Notes under the pieces: generated by a model
The model's database searches: none
What the model saw: the letters and a program-made list of their open reading frames with translations, nothing else
What the model was told of the DNA's origin: nothing
Shown here: positions 17,616 through 26,400 of the stretch, one piece after another
Layout: the number at the start of each line of letters is the position of its first letter
How positions within the stretch are numbered: the first letter of the stretch is position 1
Position numbers and translations under genes: made by a program
Source of the DNA: Deltaproteobacteria bacterium
Lineage (GTDB): Bacteria; Desulfobacterota; Desulfarculia; Adiutricales; Adiutricaceae
Length of the DNA stretch: 48,519 bases
Direction: 5' to 3'
Assembly (NCBI GenBank): GCA_031265205.1
Contig: JAISCZ010000105.1
Span: 1 to 48,519 of the forward strand

Positions 17616-18656
17616 ATGAGAAGAATTATCGCCGCCCTCGTGACGCTTCTAATCATGGCCCTGCCGGCCCAGGCCGATCGCGCGGATCCCGAGGCCCTGA
17701 TGGCCCAACGGCTGGTGGCCAACCAAGGGCTCTTTTTCGCCCTCGCCCAGAACAATATTTCGGCCATGGCGGCCCTCCGCGATCAGGGCGCCGACCCCAA
17801 CGCCACTTTGGCGCAGGTGGGCCTCAAGCCCGCCACGGTCTTCGGGGAAGATCTGCCCATTTTTAACCAGCCTTTCAACACCGCGGGCTGGCCGCTCCTC
17901 ACCTGGGCGGTCTACCTCAACAACGAAAGCGCCGTCAACCTCCTTTTGCGCGCGGGCGCCCGGGTGAACGCCCCCGACGAGTACGGGGCCACGCCCCTGC
18001 ACTGGGCCGCCTGGGCCGGGCGCCATAGCCTGGCCAAAGAGCTCTTGAACAACGGGGCCAACTGCCAGGCCAAGGACTTCAAAAAGCGCTCCCCCAAAGA
18101 CTGGGCGACCATGGCCAGCCAGACCGACATGATCCGCCTCCTGGACGGCCGGGTCTGTCGGCCCATTAGCGTGCGTGACGAGGACCAGGACGGGGTTCCC
18201 GACGATCAGGATCTCTGTCCCGGCACCCCCTTGGGCGCCCCGGTGGATGACCGTGGCTGCTGGATCGTGGCCTACGCCACTTTCTTTGATTTTGACAAGT
18301 CGGTCATCAAACCCCAGTTCCTGCCCCATATCCAGCAAGCGGCCCGAATTTTGGCCAATAATCCCGAGATCTCCGTGAGCGTCGTGGGACACGCGGACCA
18401 CGTGGGAACCGAGGCCTACAACTATGATTTAGGCATGCGACGGGCCGAAAGCGTGCGGCGCGAACTCGTCGCCAACGGCGTGGCGCCCGAGCGCCTGCTT
18501 GTCTCCTCCCGCGGCGAAAGCGAGCCCATCGACACCAACCAGACCTCCGCCGGTCGGGCCCGGAACCGCCGGGTGGAAATCCACGTGAACCAAGCCGGCG
18601 AGAGTTTCGTCGCCCCTCCCGTGGCTAACCTCGGCGCCGCGCCGCCCACCCTCTAA
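17616..18656 (+). CDS. Ankyrin-repeat OmpA-family protein
   Basis: 346 residues. Signal peptide 1-20 (ending AQA), then three to four ankyrin repeats (about 35-175: NNISAMAALRDQGADPN, GWPLLTWAVYLNNESAVNLLLRAGA, YGATPLHWAAWAGRHSLAKELL), one thrombospondin type 3 calcium-binding repeat (DEDQDGVPDDQDLCPGTP, 188-205), then an OmpA C-terminal peptidoglycan-binding domain (about 218-330: FFDFDKSVIKP, VVGHADHVGTEAYNYDLGMRRAESVRREL, GRARNRRVEI). The TSP3-OmpA pairing is common; ankyrin repeats on the periplasmic side replacing a beta-barrel are not. ATG at 17616 has GGAGA nine bases upstream. Predicted to tether to the cell wall and present a protein-binding surface. A strong terminator follows. Confidence 0.92.
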   Translation: MRRIIAALVTLLIMALPAQADRADPEALMAQRLVANQGLFFALAQNNISAMAALRDQGADPNATLAQVGLKPATVFGEDLPIFNQPFNTAGWPLLTWAVYLNNESAVNLLLRAGARVNAPDEYGATPLHWAAWAGRHSLAKELLNNGANCQAKDFKKRSPKDWATMASQTDMIRLLDGRVCRPISVRDEDQDGVPDDQDLCPGTPLGAPVDDRGCWIVAYATFFDFDKSVIKPQFLPHIQQAARILANNPEISVSVVGHADHVGTEAYNYDLGMRRAESVRRELVANGVAPERLLVSSRGESEPIDTNQTSAGRARNRRVEIHVNQAGESFVAPPVANLGAAPPTL

Positions 18657-18704
18657 GAAAGGCGGCGGCCTTCCGCCTTTGACAATTCTTCGGAGCCTTC
18701 CCCA

Positions 18705-18738
18705 AAAGGCCCCGGGCGCCCGCCCGGGGCCTTTTTTT
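18705..18738 (+). terminator. Rho-independent terminator of the ankyrin-OmpA gene
   Basis: A 12-14-bp perfect stem (18705-18718 with 18721-18734, aaaggccccgggcg and its complement) ending in seven T. The same hairpin in more or less decayed form recurs in the later repeat copies near 20560, 22411 and 30277. Confidence 0.85.
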
Positions 18739-19285
18739 AAGGGACGCCCCTTAGCCCCGCGGAGAAAAGGCCTTCCCCAGCGACCCTTCAGGACATTGGC
18801 GCGCCAGCGCCAATGTCCCGCGAACGGGACTCTCCTTGGGCGCGCGCCCTTTTAATATCGCGCGCCTCCCGTCTTCCGGAAAACGCCCGCGCGAGACGGA
18901 TGGATTTACTGAGCCTCAGAAAGCCTCTTGTGAGCGCGTCGCGGGGAAAACGAGGGGTCAGCGCCGCGTTTCCGCCATCTCCCCACTGAAGAAAAAGGGC
19001 GCGCGGGAAGACTTGCCCTCTTAGCCCATTCCCTGGCGAGGAAGGGGACGAATGAAAAACGACGAGAGAAATCGCGTCGTTTCGCGCGAGAGGCGCGATA
19101 AGGCTCTTAGGGGCGCCGCGTTCGTCGACCATAGCTAGCGACACGCGCGTAAGATTTCAAAATTACTATATATGGCATGAACTGTTTAATCGGCGGATAT
19201 TATGTCAAATTTAAAAATAAGTTCAACTAATTTTTACCGTAGTTTAAAATTTTTCCCCTAAAAACCGGGCAAATTATATTCCGCC

Positions 19286-19313
19286 TTGACTAAATTTATA
19301 TAATAGATATGAT
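19286..19313 (+). promoter_or_regulatory. Promoter of Rpn remnant A
   Basis: TTGACT (19286-19291), a 16-base spacer and TATGAT (19308-19313), conserved at the same place in unit B. Confidence 0.6.
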
Positions 19314-19376
19314 ATGGACTGTCAGGCAAACGTTTTTTTGGCTTCTTCGCGCGGGGATACCGCGCTATGGCTTTCT

Positions 19377-20363
19377 TCGGATCTTTTTATAAAAAAACTC
19401 TGGGGACTTCTTAAAACGCCGCCTTATGGCGTAAAGTCACGGGAAACGCTTTTTATATGGAAGGACGCGACTTTCCAAAATTGTTGAGCGGGAAGCGCCT
19501 ATTTTTTTCCTCCCAGACATAACGTCACGTTCAAGAGCTCACGCGTAGTCAAGAAATACAAACGCTTAACCCAAAGCCCTTCCGCAAGCCGCCATTGGCC
19601 CGTCTGTTTGAGATATCGCGGCTATAACCCCTGAAAGCTCCGAGGTCGGCCCCCATAAAAAGGAGAAACAATGTATTCTTGACGTTTTGCTCGTTTCCAG
19701 CTTCGGCGAGGTTTTTAACCTGGAATTCTTGGCGCGGCTCCAAGCCAAATTTAACCAAAAAGATTTGCCGCGACAATACGCTTTTTTACCGTCCCGCCGC
19801 GCTTATCAGGCGACAAATACTAGGACTATAAAAAGGTCTTTAGCGTCATCTTAGTCAACTGTAATTTCTCATAATTAAAAGGCGATCTTAATCGCGTTCC
19901 ACGGTTCGCCGCGAAACAAGAATAACGCCGCGCCTTTTCTTGAAGATTGTCAGAAAACTATTTTTGCGGAATTGCTTATAGCTCCGCAATCGCCGCCAGA
20001 AGGCTTCAACTTGAACGACTTTTCGCGGCTTTAGCCGCTATGATACTGGAGGAAACTGATATGCTCGCCCCCAAAAGTCCGATATTGCTAGACGCCATAG
20101 AGCGCCTTAAAGAATTGAACCTTAACCCGAGGACTGTAAAAAAAGCGGCGCGCCAATCCAGGCTGGAGGCCGGCTACCAAGCTGAATTGAAGCGAGAAAA
20201 GGCCGAAGGGCGGGCCGAAGGAGGCCGCAAAAAAGCGCTCAAAGTAGCCATAAAACTTTTGTGGGCTCAATCGACGCTGGATTTTGTGGCTAAAATTTCA
20301 GGTCTCTCCTCAGATGAAGTCCGGGCTTTGGCGACGCGCGTAAACGCCAAACGAAGAGCCTAA
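19377..20363 (+). pseudogene. Decayed Rpn-family PD-(D/E)XK nuclease/transposase, copy A
   Basis: The frame starting at the ATG at 19377 breaks after 15 codons, and reading continues only in pieces. One in-frame piece, 19621-19851, encodes 77 residues with the family core: KQCILDVLLVSSFGEVFNLEF, matching the ILDV...NIEMQ nuclease motif (the Asp and Glu survive; the following Gln position is Leu), then a segment matching the RAxYYxxxxY region. The C-terminal 100 codons (20061-20363) are intact. The Rpn family (recombination-promoting nucleases, PDDEXK transposase-like) normally has about 290-300 residues. The gene is disrupted by stops and frameshifts, so no full-length nuclease can be made. 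Confidence 0.75.
20061..20363 (+). CDS. Retained C-terminal Rpn small ORF (Rpn-S-like), copy A
   Basis: 100 residues, starting MLAPKSPILLDAIERLKELNL and ending with the Rpn C-terminal helices KLLWAQSTLDFVAKISGLSSDEVRAL. It is the 3' end of the decayed nuclease gene, but its ATG has a strong GGAGGA site seven bases upstream, conserved in copy B. In E. coli, rpn genes are known to encode a short protein from an internal start that blocks the full-length toxic nuclease. By analogy this may be such an inhibitor that has outlived its toxin, or a passive remnant. A TTG extension upstream to 19947 is possible but less likely. Central part is Lys/Glu/Arg-rich and probably helical. Confidence 0.6.
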   Translation: MLAPKSPILLDAIERLKELNLNPRTVKKAARQSRLEAGYQAELKREKAEGRAEGGRKKALKVAIKLLWAQSTLDFVAKISGLSSDEVRALATRVNAKRRA

Positions 20364-21131
20364 ACGCGAGCGTCCCCAATGGGCCAATTCTCTCCGGAAC
20401 GGCCCTCGACGGGCGCCTTCAAATGGAATCTCGGCCAGCGCCAGGCGTTTCTGGCCCGCGATAAGGCCGAGGCTTCTTTTCGTCCGGAAATGGCTAAAAG
20501 CTCCTCTCCAGGCGGGCGGTCCCGCCCTTTTCCGGCTTTGACAATTCTTCGGTAACTTCTCAAAAAGACCCAGAGCGCGCGCCCGTGGCCTTTTCTTTAA
20601 GGGTCTCCTGGGCCCGCGGGAAAAGGGCCTACCGCGGAGACCCTTTAAGGAAATGGCGCGCCCACGCCAACGCGAGTTGGACTATCCGGGGAGCGCCGCC
20701 TTTTAATGTCGCGGGGCCCCCTCGTCTTCCGAAAACCGCCTACGCGTGGCGACGGATTTAAGGAGCCTCCAGAAGCCTCTTGAGCGCGTCGCGGGGAAAA
20801 AACCGAGAACTTAGCGCCGCGTTTCCGCCATCTCCCCACTAAAGAGGGCGCGCGGGAAGGCTTGCCCTCTTGGCCCTTTCCTTGACGAGGAAGGGGTCGA
20901 ATGAAAAGCGGCGAGAGAAATCGCGTCGTCTTTCGCGAGAGGCGCGATAAGGCTCTTTGGGCGACGCGTTAGTTGCCCATAGTCTAGCGACGCGCGCTGG
21001 CGCTTAAAAATTATTGTATATGGCATGAATTGTTTAATCGACGGATATTTCAGATTTAGTAATAAGTTCTATTATATGGCTATCGTAGTTTAAATTTTTT
21101 AACCTAAAAATCGCGCGAAAGATATTCAGCC

Positions 21132-21159
21132 TTGACAAAATTTAGATAATAGATATGAT
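21132..21159 (+). promoter_or_regulatory. Promoter of Rpn remnant B
   Basis: TTGACA (consensus, 21132-21137), a 16-base spacer and TATGAT (21154-21159). It lies 50 bases upstream of the ATG at 21209. Confidence 0.65.
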
Positions 21160-21208
21160 ATGGACTGTCAGGCAAGCGTATTTTGGTTTCTTCGCGCGGT
21201 GATACCGC

Positions 21209-22210
21209 ATGGACATCCTCGATCTTTTTCTTAAAAAGCTCGGAGGACTCCTTAAAACATCGCTTTATGGCGTAAGTTACGGGAAAAGCTTTTTCTATGG
21301 AAGGATGCTATTCTCCAAAATTTTTGAACGGGTAGCGCCTATTTTTTTCCTCCCAGACATAACGTCACGCTCAATAGCTTACGCGGAGTCAAGAAATACA
21401 AACGCTTAACCCAAACCCCTTCCGCAAGCCGCCATTGACCCGTCTGTTTTAGATATCGCGGCTATAACCTCTGACAGCGCCGAGGTTGGCCCCCATAAAA
21501 AGGGGAAACAATATATTTTTGACATTAATGTCGTTTCCAACGCCGGCGTGGTTTTTAACCAGGATTTCTTGGCGCCGCTCCAAGCCAGATTTTACCAAAA
21601 GGATTTACCGTGACAATACGCTTTTAACCGTCCCGCCGCGCTTATCAGGCGACAAGTACTCTGACTATGAAAAGGACTTTAACGTCATCTTTGTCGTCTG
21701 TAATTTCCCTTAATTTTAAGGCGATCTGAATCGCGTTCAGCGTTTCGCGCCGCGAAACAAGAATAATTCCGCGCCTTTTCTTGAAGATTTCTCTGAGATT
21801 ATTTTAGTGGACTTCCCATAAGTTCCGCGATCGCCGTCAGAAGGCTTCAACTTGAACTTTTACTACTTTCCGCGGCTTTAGCCGCTACGACACTGGAGGA
21901 AATTGAAATGCTCGCCAAAAAGAGTCCGAAATTGGTAGACGCCATAGAGCGCATTAAACAATTGAACCTTACTCCGAGGGATATAGAAAGGTCGGTCTTA
22001 CGTTCCATGGCGGAGGCCAGCTACAAAGCTGAATTTAAGCGAGCAAGGGCCGAAGGACTGGCCGAAGGAGAGCGCGAAAACGCGCTCGAAGTGGCCACGA
22101 AACTTTTGCGGGCTCAATCGACGCTGAAATTTGTGGCTAAAATTTCAGGTCTCTCCTTAGATGAAGTCCGAGTTTTGAAGGCGCAAATTAGCGCCGAACA
22201 GAAAACCTAA
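21209..22210 (+). pseudogene. Decayed Rpn-family nuclease/transposase, copy B
   Basis: The ATG at 21209 opens a 66-codon frame (MDILDLFLKKLGGLLK...) that then stops. The nuclease core survives as a 50-codon piece at 21461-21610 (KQYIFDINVVSNAGVVFNQDF), where the Glu of the family's N-(I/L)-E motif has become Asp and a stop follows. The C-terminal 100 codons (21908-22210) are intact. Different lesions from copy A show that the two copies decayed independently after duplication. Confidence 0.75.
21908..22210 (+). CDS. Retained C-terminal Rpn small ORF (Rpn-S-like), copy B
   Basis: 100 residues, the same length as copy A and with the same start context (GGAGGA at 21895-21900, ATG at 21908). Begins MLAKKSPKLVDAIERIKQLNL and ends KLLRAQSTLKFVAKISGLSLDEVRVLKAQISAEQKT. 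Protein-level similarity to copy A is high through the termini and lower in the charged middle. Both copies keep an open 100-codon frame while the upstream nuclease frame is broken by different mutations. This is suggestive of selection on the small product but does not prove it. Confidence 0.6.
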   Translation: MLAKKSPKLVDAIERIKQLNLTPRDIERSVLRSMAEASYKAEFKRARAEGLAEGERENALEVATKLLRAQSTLKFVAKISGLSLDEVRVLKAQISAEQKT

Positions 22211-22383
22211 ACGAGAGCGTCTCCAATGGGCTAATTCTCTTCAAAGCGGGCCTCGTCTAGCTCCTTTAAGGGGAATCTCGGCCACTGCCAGGCTTTTCTG
22301 GCCCGCGATGAGGCCGGGGCGCTTTTTCGTCCGGAAATGGCTAAAAGCGCTTCCCCAGGCGCGCGGGACCGCCCTTCTCCGGC

Positions 22384-22565
22384 TTTGACAATTCTTCGGT
22401 AACTTCTCAAAAAGGCCCCGGGCGCGCGCCTGGGGCCTTTTCTTCTTTAAGGGTCAACCTTGGCCAGCGGGGAAAAAGGACTTCCGTGGAGACCCTTTAA
22501 GGAAATACCGCGCCTACGCCAATGTCCCGCGAAGGGGAATCACCGGGACGCGAATCCTTTTAATA
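22384..22565. repeat. Third, truncated copy of the repeat
   Basis: Starts with tttgacaattcttcgg, carries the hairpin (aaaggcccc at 22411-22419 pairing with 22432-22440, then TTTTCTTCTTT) and the following GC-rich segment. Similarity stops at about 22565 after the phrase ccttttaat. Confidence 0.75.
22409..22446 (+). terminator. Terminator downstream of Rpn copy B
   Basis: A 9-bp stem ending in TTTTCTTCTTT, homologous to the ankyrin-OmpA terminator at 18705. Confidence 0.6.
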
Positions 22566-23316
22566 CCATAATGCTTTGACCCAGGTCGCGATGCGATGTT
22601 GGCTCTGGGATTAGACAGGCATCCCGTGAACGGTTATAAGCTATGTTGCCGATAAATAGCGCTAAAAGAAAGATTTTAAGTTTAAAAATATATCTAATAT
22701 TTCATATTAACATATTAAATTAATTTTTTAATATTATATTAATCAATAATAAGACCATTCCTTGATAAGGTATCAAAAAGTATATTTTCAAGGTCAGCCA
22801 TCTGGCTCGCCCATTGAGACTCGCCTCTTTCGTGTCTCTTTGATGAGACTTTTCGCGGTTGAATCAATTTTATGTAATTTATCTACTTTTTTATCCTCTT
22901 GCCCGCCAGAGGGTGGAATTGGCTCCCTCGCCCACCCCTAAAAGCCCCCGCCAGTTCTCGCCCTCCCCTATAGGTGATTGGATACAAAAGGGCCCACGTA
23001 AGGCTCGTTCGTAAGAAACAAATATCTATGGAAGCGCTCGTCAGCGCTCGCTCGTCCTCAAAAGTCAGCTACGCTGGCGCGAATGCGGCGACGGGCCTTA
23101 CCCATCTTCAAGTCCAAAAGAGTCTCACATGGACTTTAAAGGCCAAAAAACGATGATAGTGGCGAGAAGACGGTAACGCCAACGGCGCCTCAGTTCTCTC
23201 AAAGAGGGAAGAAACCATTATTTCCCCAAAGGGTTTCCCCCAAAATTAATTAACTCTCGCGTTCAGAGTTTTCTCCCTTAAAAAAATTCGCGCTCAAAGA
23301 ACCCCTAAAATTAAAC
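22566..23316. other. Gene-free, partly AT-rich region
   Basis: About 750 bases. The 22670-22900 part is very AT-rich. A 60-codon frame at 22974-23156 on the plus strand has no recognisable similarity. No RNA gene was seen. Confidence 0.45.
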
Positions 23317-23349
23317 GGGGCTGGGGAAACGTAACGTTTCCCCAGCCCC
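23317..23349 (-). terminator. Terminator of the autotransporter gene
   Basis: A perfect 15-bp inverted repeat (23317-23331 with 23335-23349) around a TAA loop. On the minus strand it is followed by the T-rich sequence GTTTAATTTTAG. It sits 55 bases past the autotransporter stop. Confidence 0.8.
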
Positions 23350-23403
23350 AAAGGGTTAAAACGCGAGAAAGAGGAGATAGACTCGCGGACTAACCTTTAA
23401 CCT

Positions 23404-26400
23404 TTAGAACTCATAGCCCACTCCGAGGCCAAGCTGGTGGTTTTTAAAGCCGCTGGCTCCCTCGTAGTCATAATTGAGGAAGATGTCGGCGCCAGAACCG
23501 GTGACGAGTTTGAAGCCGATACCGGCGTTGAAGGTATTCCGAGCTGGTTTAATCCCGCTAATCTCGGCCCGCTCGGGAGAACCCACAAAACCGACGCGTA
23601 GGCTATCGTCAGCCCTCTTGGCGGCGATGGTCCAGCCTAAGCGAAGCTCAGGCACGAACTTCATCGCGCCGCTCTCGATCGTGGTGTTGATCTTGAGCTG
23701 TATCGGGATATCAACCTGATGATCGCTCAATTTCTCGAAGCGGTTAGCCAAGGGAGTGAGGGTGGAATTGTTAATAGACTCCGTCCAGCCTTCTTGGTCA
23801 AAGGTGAGGTAACGGACGCCCACGCTCGGGATGAACTGGAAGTTATTGGCCTTAAGGACCGCTCCGACTCTGGCTCCGAACTGCCAGCTGTCGATGTCGA
23901 AGCTCCCTTTTTTACGCAGTCCGACGTTGAGGAAGTTAGTGTCGTAGTCGTTTTTGGCGCGAGCGTAAGAAATCGTCCCGTCCACAAAGACCCCCACGGA
24001 GGTGAGGTAGCTCGCGTAGACCCCGATTCCGGCCGTGTTAATGTCAACGGAGGTCTGGTTGTCGTTGGTGTCCATCGTCCCATAAGAGAAGGCGGTGGAA
24101 ACGCCAAGCCTGAGGCCAGGAACGGCCGCCACTACCCTGTCGTAACCGAGAGCGAAACCAGTGGTCTTGTAGTCATAGCCGTAAACGTGATCACGGTCGG
24201 AAACGTCGGTCCATACCCCAAAGGCCCCCACCCAGACGCGGTTAAGCTCGCCACTATCCCCAGCGGAGGGAGCGAGAGAGCCAGCCGCGGGAGGAGTGAC
24301 CCCATCCAGCTCGCGGATTCTGTCCAAACGGCCATAAACGAGACCTTGAGCCTTTAAGGTAGTCTGGCTGACCGCGCTGGTGACATTCACCAAAGATTCC
24401 CCGATTAATTGCTTAAAAGAGAGTTCGGGGTTGGGAAGACTCGCGAGGCCAATAGTGACAAAATCTTCCAGAAGATCAATCAAATCCCCGTCAGTCGCGG
24501 GATTTGCCTCTATCCTATCAAAAAGAGCGGCGGCGTTTTCGTAATTGGGGGTTGACGAAACGCCCAATTTTTCGCCATTCGCCGCTAAAGCCTCTCCCAA
24601 AGTCATCCTGTTCCCTAAAACTAACTCCGTGTCCAGGCTAGCAAGGGTTAAGTCATACATCGACAGGAAGTTCTTAAGAGCGAGAGTTCCAGAATCCACG
24701 GTTAAGATAGTTCCCCCCGCGCCCGTGGGAGAGCTGTCCTCGACTATAACGCTGACTTTATCGTTAGCGCCGATGGTAAGAACTTTGCCGGAATCCATGG
24801 CTATGGAACCGAGATCGGAACCACTCCATCCGATACTGAGAATTGACCCGTTAGCTAAATCCAGATTAGCGTCAAGCGTCTCGTCGTGGGTCGCGGAAAC
24901 GCCCAGGGTTCCTCCCTCCGCGATGGCAATTTTTTTGGTGGCGTCGCTCACGATAACGCTGGAGAAGGAGCCGGCGCCATTGAGATGAAGCGCTGAGCCA
25001 TCGCCAACCTTAATGTCACCGACGGTAGCCGTTAAAACGGAGGAAGCGCCATTTAAAATGATCGAGCCCTCGCCAGCGATGTCGATATCGCCAGTGGCCG
25101 CCGTTACGGCTGAGGAAGCGCCATTTAAAACGATCGAGCCCTCGCCAGAGACATTGATGCCGCCAGCGGAAGCTTCAACTGTCGCGTTGTCGTCAGTCAA
25201 AACAAGCGATGATTCACCCGTAACGTTGACGCCACCAGTAGTAGCGGTTACGGCGGAGGAAGCGCCAGTTAAATTGACAGCCGCTTCACCCGAAACAAAG
25301 ACGCCGCGAGAAGCCGTTATAGTTCCCGTGACGTTGTTTGTTGAAGTTCCGGAAAAATTCGCGATTCCGTTATTGCCACTGCTTCCACTAATAGTGGTAG
25401 TGTCAGCGCGAAAATTATTCGTTGATCCCCCTTTCATATCAAGACTAGAGGCGGTAATGGTCGTGCCTCCATTTCCAAGAGCGTTTACGCCGTCATTAAT
25501 CGCGACTATTTTTCCCGCCGCTTTGATGTTTCCAGTGATGGCATTATCGCCATCGATCAAGTTAACGCTATTGGTATCGCCAATCTCGTTACCGCTAGCG
25601 TTAGCGGATCCATATACGGCCCCATTAATGGTCGCGCCGCTAAGATTGACTTCATTGGAGGAAGCGATTGTACCAGCGTTCGAATTAGCGCTAACGCGAA
25701 CTCCATAAACGTCGCCGACAACCGTAACGTCAATGACGTTAACCTTGTTTCCCGTTAAAGAGACGATCTCGCTATTCGCGTCGCTAACTAAACCTCCAAC
25801 GACCTGAGAAGAAACCGTAAGAGTTTCAGTCCCAGCGGTTCCAGTAACCGTAATAACGTTATTCGTAACGACAGGGCTTCCCGCGATTGATGACGTTACG
25901 TCGCTTATTTCTCCTCCAACGACTTCCACGATAGAGAAATCATCGTCAATAGTTACGCTTACCGCGTTCTGATCCACTACCGCGCCCTCTTCTGTCGCGT
26001 TAGTAAGGAGGCCTCCTTTCACCGTAACGCCAACGAGCGTGGTTATAGCGTTTCCTATGGTTACGGAATTGCCAACGACTTCGCTTGAAAAGCCAGCAGC
26101 GTCACTGCCAACATTGGCGCCGTATATATTTATATTCGTAAGCGAGCCGGCGGTGACATTAACCTTATTATTATACGCCGACCCTATGGTCGCCGAGCCG
26201 CCGCTGATAGAAAGATCGGCCGTTGTGTAAGTTCCACCAGAGATATTAACGGAGTTTCCTTTATCCGCCACAGTGGAACCAACAACTCCTTTGGCGACTA
26301 ACGCTCCTAGAATATAACCTTTTTGACCAGTTGGTCCCGCAAACGCTCCATTCGTAATGGTAACGCTGTTGAGATAAGCCGCGTCATTGTCATCCACGTC

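Larger units (their letters stand above)
18678..20536. repeat. Rpn-containing tandem repeat, unit A
   Basis: About 1.86 kb, homologous end to end to the next unit. In order it contains: the tttgacaattcttcgg motif, the hairpin terminator, a GC-rich stretch, an AT-rich zone with a promoter at 19286, a decayed Rpn-family gene, and a conserved 170-base tail (starting gcgagcgtccccaatgggc) leading to the next tttgacaattcttcgg. Landmarks recur at an offset of about 1846-1859 bases. Unit A begins directly at the terminator of the ankyrin-OmpA gene. Confidence 0.85.
20537..22383. repeat. Rpn-containing tandem repeat, unit B
   Basis: About 1.85 kb, collinear with unit A. The first hairpin (about 20560-20597) is eroded compared with unit A. 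Substitutions and small indels are spread throughout, so the duplication is old rather than an assembly artefact. Confidence 0.85.

Noticed and set aside
18788..19144. Minus-strand frame (PKSLIAPLARNDAISL...) conserved in both repeat units
   Set aside because: Conserved because the DNA is duplicated; ends and frames differ between units A and B, and no ribosome binding site or family was seen.
22974..23156. 60-codon plus-strand frame
   Set aside because: Isolated, no recognisable similarity and no good start context.
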